This document shows positions 9,096-23,725 of a DNA stretch of 64,000 nucleotides, piece after piece. The DNA lies in contig CAVPVQ010000028.1 in the NCBI GenBank assembly GCA_963709185.1, forward strand, positions 186,001-250,000, read 5' to 3'. This stretch comes from Roseiarcus sp963709185. Its GTDB lineage: Bacteria; Pseudomonadota; Alphaproteobacteria; Rhizobiales; Beijerinckiaceae. The translations under genes and the position numbers were made by a program. How positions within the stretch are numbered: position 1 is the first letter of the stretch; each line of letters begins with the position of its first letter. The notes under the pieces were generated by a model, which saw nothing but the letters and a program-made list of their open reading frames with translations, did not search any database and was not told the origin of the DNA.

Positions 9096-10457
9096 ATGAG
9101 CGCCGAAAACTCGGCGGGCCGGCCGGTTGCAAGCCCCTTACGGGACACAATTTTTGCTCCCGCCACGGGAGTCGGGCGCGCGGCAGTCAGCATTATTCGC
9201 CTTTCCGGACCCGCATGCAATCGGATCGTCGAAACGTTGACCGGGGCGACCCTGCCGCCCGAGCGCGTCGCCTCGTTGAGAACGCTGCGTGATCCGCGCG
9301 CCGGCGAGGCGCTGGATCGCGCCCTGGTCATTCGCTTCGGCGCGCCGCGCAGCTACACCGGCGAAGACATGGCCGAACTGCATGTCACCGGCGGGCGCGC
9401 GGTCCTGGCCGGCGTTATCGAGGCGCTGACGCATCTGGAGGGTCTGCGCCCCGCCGAGCCAGGCGAATTTGCGCTGCGCGCCTTCGAGAACGGCAAGCTC
9501 GACCTGTCGCAGGTCGAAGGGCTCGCCGACCTCGTCGACGCGCAGACTGAGGCGCAGCGCCGCCAGGCGCTGCGGATCGCCGGCGGCGCGCTGACCCGCG
9601 AAGCCGATGCGATCCGCGCGCTGATCGTCGAGGCGATGGCCGAGGTCGAGGCGCAGATCGACTTTTCCGACCAGGACGATGTCGATCCCGCCGGCCTCGC
9701 TCGCGTGCGCCGGCTGGCCGCGGCGGCGGTCGAGCGGATCGGCCGCAACCTCGCCTCGGCGCGTTCGGGCGAGCGGCTGCGCGACGGGTTCAACGTCGTC
9801 ATCGCCGGGCCGCCCAACGTCGGCAAGTCGACGCTGATGAACGCGATCGCGCGGCGCGACGTGTCGATCGTTTCGGCGACGCCGGGGACCACGCGCGATC
9901 CCATCGAAGTGGCGCTCGAATTGCGTGGCTATCCGGTCAATCTGGTCGACACCGCAGGCATCAGGCCAACCGCCGACCCGGTCGAAAGCGAGGGGATCGC
10001 GCGGGCGCGGCGCCGAGCCCGCGAGGCGGACCTTGCGCTGTGGCTGAGCGATGGCGGGTCGGCCGCGCCGCCGTTCGACGGGCAAACCGACTGCCCGCCG
10101 ATCCTCGCGGTGCGCACCAAGATCGACCTGGCGCCAGTCGCGCCCGCCTTCGGCACGATCGCCGTCTCGGCAAAGACCGGCGAAGGGGTCGATCGGCTGC
10201 TGGACGTGATCGCCGACGCGGCGGAGCGCCAGTTGTCGGGGCCGGCTCCGGCGCTCATCACGCTGGCGCGCCACCGCCTCGCCTTCGAGGACGCTCACGC
10301 CGCTTTGGAGCGCCTGCTCGCCTCTCACGGCGCGCTGGCCGAACTGATGGCCGAAGACCTGCGCCTGGCCGCGCGGGCGCTGGAGCGCATCGCCGGACGC
10401 GTCGATGTCGAAGAAGTGCTGGGAGAAATTTTTGCCAGATTGTGTATTGGCAAGTAA
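9096..10457 (+). CDS. mnmE: tRNA uridine-5-carboxymethylaminomethyl(34) synthesis GTPase
   Basis: MnmE acts with MnmG to install the cmnm5 group on U34 of certain tRNAs. The formyl-THF-binding N-domain begins DTIFAPATGVGRAAVSIIRLSGPA, the central helical domain contains the inserted G domain with P-loop GPPNVGKST, DTAGIR switch II and TKID, and the chain ends in the invariant CIGK whose cysteine is required for modification. I chose the ATG giving MSAENSAG; an upstream in-frame ATG would add 20 low-complexity residues. 453 residues, normal for the family. mnmG follows 45 bases later. Confidence 0.96.
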   Translation: MSAENSAGRPVASPLRDTIFAPATGVGRAAVSIIRLSGPACNRIVETLTGATLPPERVASLRTLRDPRAGEALDRALVIRFGAPRSYTGEDMAELHVTGGRAVLAGVIEALTHLEGLRPAEPGEFALRAFENGKLDLSQVEGLADLVDAQTEAQRRQALRIAGGALTREADAIRALIVEAMAEVEAQIDFSDQDDVDPAGLARVRRLAAAAVERIGRNLASARSGERLRDGFNVVIAGPPNVGKSTLMNAIARRDVSIVSATPGTTRDPIEVALELRGYPVNLVDTAGIRPTADPVESEGIARARRRAREADLALWLSDGGSAAPPFDGQTDCPPILAVRTKIDLAPVAPAFGTIAVSAKTGEGVDRLLDVIADAAERQLSGPAPALITLARHRLAFEDAHAALERLLASHGALAELMAEDLRLAARALERIAGRVDVEEVLGEIFARLCIGK

Positions 10458-10502
10458 TAGAGGCTTGGGATCGACGATCCTGCTCTTGGGTGAAGTGGTG
10501 CG

Positions 10503-12384
10503 ATGGAGACGATGACGCGTTTCGATGTCGTGGTGATCGGCGGCGGCCACGCTGGCTGCGAAGCCGCGGCCGCGGCGGCTCGACTCGGCGCGAGCACCGC
10601 CTTGGTGACGCAGCGCCTCGACACGATCGGCGCGATGTCGTGCAATCCGGCGATCGGCGGCCTCGGCAAGGGTCATCTGGTGCGCGAGATCGACGCGCTC
10701 GACGGCCTGATCGGCCACGCCGGCGACGCCGCGGGCATCCAGTTTCGCGTCCTCAATCGCCGCAAGGGCCCGGCCGTCCAGGGGCCGCGCGCCCAGGCCG
10801 ACCGCAAGCTCTACGCCCAAGCGATGCAGGGTCTGCTGCGCCGCACCGCCGATCTCACGCTGATCGAAGGCGAAGCGCGGCGCTTCGCCGCCGCCGACGG
10901 CCGGATGTCCTCGCTCGAACTGGCGGACGGGCGCGTCCTTGCATGCCGCGCGCTGGTGATCACCACCGGCACCTTCCTGCGCGGAATCATCCACCTCGGC
11001 GATGAGCGGACCCCGGCCGGGCGGGTCGGCGACGCGCCGTCGGTCGACCTTGCCCGTTGCATGGACGAAGCGGGCTTTTCGCTCGGCCGGCTGAAGACCG
11101 GCACGCCGCCGCGCCTCGATGGCGCCAGCATCGACTGGGCGGCGCTCGAAGTGCAGCCCGGCGACGACCCGCCAGAGCCGTTCTCCGCGATGACGACGCG
11201 GATCACCACGCCGCAGGTTCCCTGCCACATCACCCGGACCACCGCCGCCGGCCACGCCATCGTGCGCGCCAACGCGCATCGCAGCGCGGTCTATTCCGGG
11301 GCGATTTCCGGCCGCGGGCCGCGCTATTGCCCCTCGATCGAGGACAAGGTCGTGCGCTTTCCCGATCGCGACGGCCATCAGATTTTCCTGGAGCCGGAAG
11401 GGCTCGACGATCCGACGATCTATCCCAACGGGATTTCGACCTCCCTGCCCGCCGACGTCCAGCTTGAATTCCTGCACACCATTCCGGGCCTCGAACAGGC
11501 GCGGATGATCCGGCCGGGCTACGCGATCGAATACGACTACGTCGATCCGCGCGAACTCGAACTGACGCTGGAGACGCGGCGCGTCCGGGGGCTGTTCCTG
11601 GCCGGGCAGATCAACGGCACCACCGGCTACGAGGAGGCGGCGGCGCAGGGCCTGGTCGCCGGCCTCAACGCCGCCAAGTCGGCCGGCGGCGACGCGCCTT
11701 GCGTGTTCGATCGCGCCGAATCGTATCTCGGGGTGATGATCGACGACCTCACCACCAAAGGCGTCACCGAACCCTATCGCATTTTCACCTCGCGCGCCGA
11801 ATACCGGCTGTCGCTGCGCGCCGACAACGCGGACGAAAGACTGACCGAAAAGGGCGTCGCGCTCGGCTGCGTCGGCGCCGAACGCGCCGCGCTGCACCGG
11901 GCCAAGGCGCGGCGGCTGCGCGAGGCGCGCGCGCTGATGGAGGCCTGCGTCGCCACGCCGGCGCGGCTTGCGCGAATGCGGCCTGGCGGTCAATCAGGAC
12001 GGGGCGCGCCGCAGCGCCTTCGAGCTTGCCGCGCAGCCGGAATTCACCCTCGCGGAACTGGCGCGCGTATGGCCGGAGCTTGGCTCTTTCGAACCGCGCA
12101 TCGCCGCGCGGCTCGAGGCCGACGCCAAATATGCGGTCTATCTCGACCGCCAGGAGGAGGATGTCGCGCGCTTCCGCCGGAGCGAATCGATCGCCATTCC
12201 CGGCGATCTCGATTATGCCGGCATTTCGGGGCTTTCCAACGAATTGCGGCAGAAATTCCTGGCGGTGCGGCCGAGCAGCATCGGCCAGGCCGGCCGCATC
12301 GAGGGCATGACCCCCGCCGCCCTCGCCCTGGTCGCCGCGCACGCGCGCAAGGGCGCGGACCGGCGCGCGGCGCCGGGACGGTGA
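10503..12384 (+). CDS. mnmG: tRNA uridine-5-carboxymethylaminomethyl(34) synthesis enzyme (one frame break)
   Basis: FAD/NADH partner of MnmE (GidA). Rossmann motif VVIGGGHAGCEAA at the N-terminus, GidA signatures GPAVQGPRAQADRKLY and PGYAIEYDYV, and the second family signature TSRAEYRLSLRADNADERLT near residue 440. The C-terminal helical domain (GLAVNQDG ... DYAGISGLSNELRQKF ... RIEGMTPAALALV) is in another frame: reading changes near 11968, where CGGCTTGCG probably should be CGGCTGCG. With that base removed the protein is 626 residues, almost exactly the enterobacterial length. Loss of this conserved gene would be surprising, so a sequence error is likelier than a pseudogene. Confidence 0.94.
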
Positions 12385-12407
12385 CGATTCAACATCCGAG
12401 CCTATCC

Positions 12408-12433
12408 ACTACGAGCGCAGCGAAGCAATCCAG
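12408..12433 (+). repeat. ASEAKQ-type intergenic repeat, degenerate copy
   Basis: ACTACGAGCGCAGCGAAGCA followed by ATCCAG resembles the repeat GTCATTGCGAGCGAAGCGAA found better preserved at 31970 and 32523. It is inverted relative to the copy at 12532-12569, so the two frame about 100 bases just after mnmG. Confidence 0.6.
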
Positions 12434-12531
12434 CAATCTTGGCGGCGCCTGAAAGAGCGCGTCCGTCCACGTCCCGATAGAGCATCCTCTCAACCCGCAG
12501 GTCGAGCTCATCAACGACGCCAGTCCCTGGA

Positions 12532-12569
12532 GGTCACGACCCCTGGGTTGCTTCGCTGGCAATGACGGC
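12532..12569 (-). repeat. ASEAKQ-type intergenic repeat
   Basis: Read on the minus strand: GCCGTCATTGCCAGCGAAGC, then AACCCAGGGGTCGTGACC. Compared with the copy at 31970 it lacks one internal GCGAA unit but keeps the flanking AACCCAGGGGxCGTGAC, so the repeat unit is longer than its core. Placed between mnmG and the L,D-transpeptidase gene. Confidence 0.7.
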
Positions 12570-12657
12570 GCGCCGGCCGCGACCGATCGCCACGGTGTTC
12601 ATCATCGCCGGATTTTCCTATGCTGGGCGCGCAACGTTCACAGGACCTCGCCGCACA

Positions 12658-13533
12658 ATGCCGATAACCCGCCGCGCCCTGATTTTCGCCGCCCCCCTGG
12701 TTCTGGCCGGCTGCGCGCCTCAGGGGGCGGCGCCGGGCGGAGCCGCCCTGAACGCCAGCGGCGCGGTGATGGTCGATCCCCGCTACGCCGCGATCTACGG
12801 ACCGGTCGCCAATGAGCCGTTTCCGGTCGAGGCGGTCGACCTCAGCCAGTTGCAGCCGCAATTCCTGCGCCAGGAAGTCGCCTACCAGACCGCCGAGCGG
12901 CCGGGGACGGTCGTCGTCGACCCGAACAGCCGGTTTCTCTATCTCGTGCAGGAAAACGGCCGGGCGCTGCGCTACGGGGTCGGCGTCGGCAGGGTCGAGG
13001 CGTTCAACTTCCGCGGCGAAGCCAGGATCGGCCGCAAGGCCGAGTGGCCGCGCTGGACGCCGACCCCCGACATGATCGCCCGTGAGCCCGAGCGTTACGG
13101 GCCGTATCGCGGGGGAATGGCCGGCGGCGTCGGCAACCCGCTCGGCGCCCGCGCGCTCTATCTCTACAAGGACGGGCGCGACAGCGACTATCGCCTGCAC
13201 GGCACCATCGAGCCGTGGACCATCGGCACCAAGGTGTCGTCGGGATGCATCCGCCTACTGAACCAGGACGTCATCGACCTCTATCGGCGCGTTCCCCTCG
13301 GCGCCAGGGTCATCGTGCTGCCCGCCGTGGCGTCCGCCGGCGACGGGGCGGCGGAGACGCCGGAAGCTCAAGCCCCGCAGGCCGGGCCGCCGGAATACCA
13401 GGGGCCGCCGGGCGGGCCGGGCGCCTACCAGGGGCCGCCGAACGGGCCGCCCGAATATCAGGGACCGGATGGGCCGCCCTGCTATCAGGGGCCGCCGAAC
13501 GGCTGGGAGGAATACGGCTATCCCCGCTACTGA
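12658..13533 (+). CDS. L,D-transpeptidase lipoprotein with YQGP-repeat tail
   Basis: Peptidoglycan-modifying enzyme (YkuD fold), 291 residues. The ATG giving MPITRRALIFAAPLVLAGCAPQG supplies a twin-Arg-like start and a clear lipobox LAGC (lipidated Cys18), which decides against the longer frame. The catalytic region HGTIEPWTIGTKVSSGCIRL holds the family HxxxxxxxxxxxSxGCIR with nucleophile Cys. After the domain comes a Pro/Gly-rich tail with four YQGP units (PPEYQGPPGG, AYQGPPNG, PPEYQGPDG, CYQGPPNG). Paralogous to the enzyme at 23726-24367, which lacks both lipobox and tail. Confidence 0.92.
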   Translation: MPITRRALIFAAPLVLAGCAPQGAAPGGAALNASGAVMVDPRYAAIYGPVANEPFPVEAVDLSQLQPQFLRQEVAYQTAERPGTVVVDPNSRFLYLVQENGRALRYGVGVGRVEAFNFRGEARIGRKAEWPRWTPTPDMIAREPERYGPYRGGMAGGVGNPLGARALYLYKDGRDSDYRLHGTIEPWTIGTKVSSGCIRLLNQDVIDLYRRVPLGARVIVLPAVASAGDGAAETPEAQAPQAGPPEYQGPPGGPGAYQGPPNGPPEYQGPDGPPCYQGPPNGWEEYGYPRY

Positions 13534-13615
13534 CGCGGCTCGCGGGCGCCGGGACGGAACGCTTCCTCAGAGGTGAGCGTTCCCGTCGTTCGATCCCCGC
13601 GAAGGAGAGACCGCG

Positions 13616-13930
13616 ATGGATGCTGAGAGCCACGACGCCGCCGGAAGTCCGGTCGACGATAAGACGGCGGAAGCCCGCGAACGGATCGGCGGAATCGAGA
13701 AGTCCGCCGGCGGCGCGTCGGCGCAGGACGTCGAGGACCGCGTCCCCGCGCGCCAAACGGCCGAGCAGAAGCTCGGCGACCTCGAGAGCGCCTCGCGCGA
13801 CCTCAAGCAGAGAATCGACGACGAGAAGCGCAAGCACGACATGCCGATCAATTCCTCGCTCGGCGACCCCGCGACCGACGCCGCCAACGCCAACGGCCAC
13901 AACGACCTGCCGGACGAGGATGACGTATAG
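13616..13930 (+). CDS. Small acidic hydrophilic protein, unknown function
   Basis: 104 residues, no signal peptide, membrane segment or cysteine; rich in Asp, Glu, Lys and Ala (MDAESHDAAGSPVDDKTAEARERIGGIEK ... NDLPDEDDV). The middle (TAEQKLGDLESASRDLKQRIDDEKRK) has heptad-like spacing and may form a helix. An AAGGAGAGACCGCG ribosome site directly upstream supports translation. Convergent with metH; a hairpin fills the 40 bases between their stops. The composition resembles small stress-associated proteins, but I recognise no family. Confidence 0.7.
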   Translation: MDAESHDAAGSPVDDKTAEARERIGGIEKSAGGASAQDVEDRVPARQTAEQKLGDLESASRDLKQRIDDEKRKHDMPINSSLGDPATDAANANGHNDLPDEDDV

Positions 13931-13942
13931 GGGTGCGCGCCC

Positions 13943-13963
13943 CTTCCCCCGCAAGGGGGGAAG
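13943..13963. terminator. Shared hairpin between convergent genes
   Basis: CTTCCCCC, GCAA-containing loop, GGGGGGAAG: an 8-bp stem between the stops of the small acidic gene (+) and metH (-). It is the same CTTCCCCC/GGGGGAAG core as at 22954-22974, so it is also a member of a dispersed palindrome family. Confidence 0.65.
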
Positions 13964-13970
13964 AAACGTG

Positions 13971-17720
<3,750 letters not shown>

Positions 17721-17767
17721 TCCCGCTCCCACCAACCCCAACCCGCAGATGTATAATCAGCATAATA

Positions 17768-17787
17768 ACATAAACATATCTTTATGT
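17768..17787. promoter_or_regulatory. 20-bp palindromic operator upstream of metH
   Basis: ACATAAACATATCTTTATGT: nine of ten base pairs are symmetric (only the C/C pair at positions 8 and 13 breaks symmetry). It sits in the one AT-rich patch of a GC-rich intergenic region between divergent metH and the aminotransferase gene. The shape is close to what I recall for SahR-type ArsR-family operators (ATAAAGAT/ATCTTTAT) before methionine-cycle genes in Proteobacteria. The regulator assignment is inference; no ArsR gene is in the window. Confidence 0.7.
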
Positions 17788-17912
17788 CATCACAAACAGC
17801 AAGACACGGGGAGGGTGCCAGGGGCGGGGAGCCGCGGGAGTGCGACGGGGCTGGACTTGAGGGGCGGACTCGTCGAAACGTCAGGCCAAACCCGGGGGAA
17901 GGCGAGCCGCCC

Positions 17913-19265
17913 ATGCGCGCCGACAGCAGCGTTTTTCATCGCAACCTCAACGGCGCGCCGCCGATGGCGGTGCGCGGCGCGGGGGTGCGTCTGTTCGACG
18001 CCGATGGGCGCGACTATATCGACGCCTGCGGCGGCGCGGCGGTGTCGTGCCTCGGCCACTCGCATCCCGCGCCGATCGCCGCGATCCGCGCGCAGGCGGG
18101 TGAGCTCGCCTATGCCCATACCGCGTTTTTCACCAGTGAGCCCGCCGAGCGCCTCGCCGCCGACCTCATCGCCCGCGCCCCGGCCGGTTTCGGCGCTGGC
18201 CGCGCGATCCTTCTGGGCTCGGGCTCGGAAGCGATCGAGGCGGCGCTGAAACTGGCGCGCCAGTATCACCTGGAGCGCGGCGACGCTAAGCGCGGCCGGT
18301 TCATCGCGCGCGAAATGGCCTATCACGGCGCGACGCTCGGCGCCCTTTCGGTCGGCGGCCATATGGCGCGGCGCGCGACCTACGCGCCGATGCTGATCGA
18401 CGTCGGCCGCATCCCCGCCTGCCACGCCTATCGCGGCCAGGCGAGCGGGGAGACCCTGGAAGCCTATGGCCAGCGGGTCGCCGACGCGCTGGAGGCTGAA
18501 ATCCTCAGGATCGGCCCCGAAAACGTCGCCGCTTTCGTCGCCGAGCCGGTGTCCGGCGCGACTCTCGGCTGCGCGCCGCCCGCGCCGGGCTATTTCCGGC
18601 GCATCCGAGAGATATGCGACCGCCACGGCGTGCTGCTGATCGCCGACGAGGTGATGTGCGGCTCCGGGCGCACGGGCACGTTCTTCGCGCTGGAGCAGGA
18701 GGGCGTCGCCGCCGATATCATCGTCGTCGCCAAGGGCCTCGGGGCGGGCCTGCAGCCGATCGCCGCGACCCTGGCCTCCGCCAGGATCGTCGCGGCGGTC
18801 GAGGCGGGCTCGGCGGCGCTCGCCCACGGCCAGACCTACATGAGCCATCCTGTCGTCTGCGCCGCCGCGCTCGCGGTGCTCAAGACGATCGACGACGAGA
18901 ATCTGCTGGCCAATGTCGCGGCGCGCGGCGCGCAATTGCGCGCGCTGCTCGAGGCGCGGCTCGGCCAGCATCCGCATGTCGGCGACATCCGCGGGCGCGG
19001 GCTGTTCCATGGCGTCGAACTGGTGCGCGATCGCCAGACCAAGGAGCCGTTCCCCGCCGCGGCGCGGCTCGCGTCGCGACTGAAAGAGGCGGCGATGGCC
19101 GAAGGCCTGATGATCTATCCGGCCAGCGGCGCCGCCGACGGCGTGCTCGGCGATCACGCGGTGATCGCGCCGCCCTATATCGTGAACGCCTCGGAGATCG
19201 AGATCATCGCGAGCCGGTTCGAAACGGCGCTCGCCCGCGCGCTCGAAGGCGCGGCGGCGGGGTGA
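17913..19265 (+). CDS. Class III pyridoxal-phosphate aminotransferase
   Basis: Aspartate aminotransferase superfamily, class III (omega-transaminase/ornithine type), 450 residues. PLP-fold landmarks in order: LLGSGSEAIEAALKLARQY (phosphate site), AYHGATLGALSVGG, FVAEPVSGATLG, IADEVMCGSGRTG with the PLP-binding Asp, VVAKGLGAGLQPIAA with the Schiff-base Lys, and the glycine-rich RGRGLFHGVELV. The ATG giving MRADSSVFHRNLNG is the first that fits the family N-terminus. It is divergent from metH. The substrate is unknown; the sequence does not separate amino-acid from polyamine or beta-amino-acid donors. Confidence 0.88.
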   Translation: MRADSSVFHRNLNGAPPMAVRGAGVRLFDADGRDYIDACGGAAVSCLGHSHPAPIAAIRAQAGELAYAHTAFFTSEPAERLAADLIARAPAGFGAGRAILLGSGSEAIEAALKLARQYHLERGDAKRGRFIAREMAYHGATLGALSVGGHMARRATYAPMLIDVGRIPACHAYRGQASGETLEAYGQRVADALEAEILRIGPENVAAFVAEPVSGATLGCAPPAPGYFRRIREICDRHGVLLIADEVMCGSGRTGTFFALEQEGVAADIIVVAKGLGAGLQPIAATLASARIVAAVEAGSAALAHGQTYMSHPVVCAAALAVLKTIDDENLLANVAARGAQLRALLEARLGQHPHVGDIRGRGLFHGVELVRDRQTKEPFPAAARLASRLKEAAMAEGLMIYPASGAADGVLGDHAVIAPPYIVNASEIEIIASRFETALARALEGAAAG

Positions 19266-19416
19266 CGCCGCGCCGGACGATCGCGGCGCGCGGCTGCGTC
19301 ACGACATGCGGCGGCGCGACGGGTTGCCAAACGCTCGCCTTGCTCTAGAAATGCCTCCGCGGAAACGCGGGGGAGCGCCGGGCCGGCGCCGCGCAATCGA
19401 TTGCAAGGGGGAAACG

Positions 19417-20535
19417 TTGGCCGACCGACCGCCATTTCGCGCCGACCATGTCGGCAGCTATCTGCGCCCCCGCCGGCTCGCCGACGCGCGCGAAGCCTTT
19501 TTTGCCGGCAAGAGCGACGCCGCTGCGCTGCGCGCGGTCGAGGACGAATGCATCGCCGAAGTGGTGCGCGCCCAGGAAAATGTCGGCCTTCGCGGCATTA
19601 CCGACGGGGAATTCCGCCGCACCTATTTTCATGTCGATTTTCTCGAGAAGCTGGCGGGTGTTTCGGTCACCTACGGCGAGTTCGTCGCCAAATTCCGCAA
19701 GGACGACGGGACCGAGGTCGGCTTCCGGCCGCCGACCATGCATGTCGAGGCGCCGATCCGCCATGCCGCGTCAATCCAGGGCGCCGATTTCGACTTTCTG
19801 AAAGGACAAACGCGCCGGACGCCCAAAGTGTGCATACCCGCGCCCTCGATGCTGCATTTTCGCGGCGGGCGGCGGGCGATCAGCGAGGCGGTCTATCCCG
19901 ATCTCGAAGCATTCTACGATGATCTGACCGCCGCCTATCGCGCCGAAATCGCCGATCTGGCGGCGCGCGGCTGCCGCTATCTGCAACTGGACGACACCAA
20001 CCTCGCCTATCTCTGCGATCCGGCGATCCGCGAATCGACGAAGGCGCGAGGCGACGATCCGGACCAGTTGACGCGCCTCTATTGCCGGCTGGTCAATGAT
20101 TCCATCCGCGACCGGCCCAGCGATATGGTGATTTCGGTGCATCTCTGCCGCGGCAATTTCAAGAGCGCCTGGGTCGCCCAGGGCGGCTATGAGCCGGTCG
20201 CCGAAATTCTGCTCAACGAGATGGCGATCGACGGATTCTTCCTGGAATACGACGACGAGCGCTCCGGCGATTTCGCGCCGCTGCGGTTCACGCCCAAGGG
20301 CAAGATGATCGTGCTGGGACTGATGAGCTCCAAGAGCGCGGCGGTCGAGCCCAAGGACGAATTGAAGAAGCGCATCGACGAGGCGGCCCGCTATGTTCCG
20401 CTCGCGCAATGCGCGCTCAGCCATCAATGCGGTTTTTCATCGACCGCGCACGGCAACGACCTGACCGAAGCGGATCAGTGGAAGAAACTCGCGCGCGCCG
20501 TCGAGGTCGCCACGGACGTCTGGGGCGAAGCATAG
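19417..20535 (+). CDS. MetE C-terminal-domain-like protein (cobalamin-independent methionine synthase family)
   Basis: 372 residues, a single catalytic barrel without the MetE N-terminal domain (YxjG/YxjH-like). Zinc ligands are visible: HLC in VISVHLCRGNF, Glu in FFLEYDDERSG, Cys in HQCGFSST. The opening RADHVGSYLRP and the segment CRYLQLDDTNLAYL are typical. A TTG start is preferred because GCAAGGGGGAAACG precedes it and the upstream in-frame ATG adds 37 residues with no similarity. A standalone core protein next to metH may be an alternative methyltransferase (for example from other methyl donors) rather than a full MetE. Confidence 0.85.
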   Translation: MADRPPFRADHVGSYLRPRRLADAREAFFAGKSDAAALRAVEDECIAEVVRAQENVGLRGITDGEFRRTYFHVDFLEKLAGVSVTYGEFVAKFRKDDGTEVGFRPPTMHVEAPIRHAASIQGADFDFLKGQTRRTPKVCIPAPSMLHFRGGRRAISEAVYPDLEAFYDDLTAAYRAEIADLAARGCRYLQLDDTNLAYLCDPAIRESTKARGDDPDQLTRLYCRLVNDSIRDRPSDMVISVHLCRGNFKSAWVAQGGYEPVAEILLNEMAIDGFFLEYDDERSGDFAPLRFTPKGKMIVLGLMSSKSAAVEPKDELKKRIDEAARYVPLAQCALSHQCGFSSTAHGNDLTEADQWKKLARAVEVATDVWGEA

Positions 20536-20625
20536 CGGCGGCGAGGCGATCGCCTGAATTTTCTCAATCGCTCGCTTCGCCGGCTGCGCTTGGGTCCGAA
20601 CCGCCGGCAGGATGAGGAATGTCCG

Positions 20626-22911
<2,286 letters not shown>

Positions 22912-22953
22912 GCGCCTTGGCGCCCAACCTGACAGCGCCGAAGGCGCCGCCCT

Positions 22954-22974
22954 CTTCCCCCCTTACGGGGGAAG
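22954..22974. terminator. Hairpin downstream of maeB, palindromic repeat family
   Basis: CTTCCCCC, loop CTTAC, GGGGGAAG, followed by ATGTCACGCGCAGCGCGATAG and GATGAGGGAAG. The 321-base gap between maeB and the lipoprotein gene holds this element and otherwise only the lipoprotein promoter region. The GATGAGGG flank links it to the Rhizobiales-type CCCTCATC palindromes, like the larger one at 37536-37669. Confidence 0.6.
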
Positions 22975-23232
22975 ATGTCACGCGCAGCGCGATAGATGAG
23001 GGAAGTCGCGCGAAGCGGCTTTTCGCCACACAATTCTGAACAATAGAATCCAATGAACTCCCCGCCTGGTCAAGATTTTGTCGTGGAGGCGAGCCGGAGT
23101 TCGGGGTTCGCGTCTTCTTGCGTCGCGGGCGCCCGCATGGATGACTTCAGGTTATCTCCCCAGCTTGCGCGGCGGCCGCACAACGGCCTAATCTTGGCGG
23201 CGTGGAATGGTTCGGCCGGGTGGGGGGACGCC

Positions 23233-23712
23233 ATGAAGCTGGGAATCGGCAGGTCATTCGTCGGCGCCGCGATCGCGGTGGGCGCCGCGCTGGCGCTCAG
23301 CGGTTGCGGCTCGTCGCCGCCGCCCGCCGCCGCGCTGGCGCCGGCGGCCAACATCACTGTGGATCAACTCGTCGGCAAGTGGGGCCTCGCCTCCTATCAT
23401 GTCGACGCGGACCGCGCGCGCACCGAGAAGGCGGCCGCCGCCCAGTGCAACAAGCCCTATGTGATCGCCAAGGGCGAGAACGGCGGGGTGATGATGTATC
23501 TCGCCGACGAAACGAAAGCGTCGGAACTGGTGGTCAAACCTTCGGCGGACGGCCGGACATACATTGGCCCCGCCGGCCCGGCCGGCGACCAGACCGATCG
23601 CGAGGTGGTGTCCGCCAGCGACCGCTTGTTCATCACCAAATGGGTCGATCCCGACGTCGCCGGCCGCTACGGCACGATGGTCTACGCGCGCTGCGGCGCG
23701 AAGTCAGGATAG
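23233..23712 (+). CDS. Small lipoprotein, unknown function, co-transcribed with L,D-transpeptidase
   Basis: 159 residues. MKLGIGRSFVGAAIAVGAALALSGCGSSPP gives a signal peptide with lipobox LSGC. After a Pro/Ala linker comes VDQLVGKWGLASYHVDADRARTEKAAAAQC ... YVIAKGENGGVMMYLAD ... GRYGTMVYARCG, a compact beta-rich domain with two conserved-looking cysteines (lipocalin-like character is a guess). The next gene starts 14 bases later, so it is probably in an operon with the L,D-transpeptidase and acts at the envelope. Confidence 0.75.
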   Translation: MKLGIGRSFVGAAIAVGAALALSGCGSSPPPAAALAPAANITVDQLVGKWGLASYHVDADRARTEKAAAAQCNKPYVIAKGENGGVMMYLADETKASELVVKPSADGRTYIGPAGPAGDQTDREVVSASDRLFITKWVDPDVAGRYGTMVYARCGAKSG

Positions 23713-23725
23713 GGAGAGGCATTCG

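Noticed and set aside
8893..9099. Short + strand frame before mnmE
   Set aside because: It overlaps the mnmE start, has no ribosome site and reads through the divergent promoter region.
9138..11993. A 951-codon open frame on the minus strand across mnmE and mnmG
   Set aside because: It is antisense to two recognised genes, has the Arg/Gly/Ala-rich composition of GC-rich shadow frames, and contains no family motif.
17790..17912. Cobalamin or SAM riboswitch beside metH
   Set aside because: I looked for the B12-box, the SAM-I, SAM-II and SAH consensus elements on both strands and found none. The structured leader is on the aminotransferase side, so only an unclassified leader is noted.
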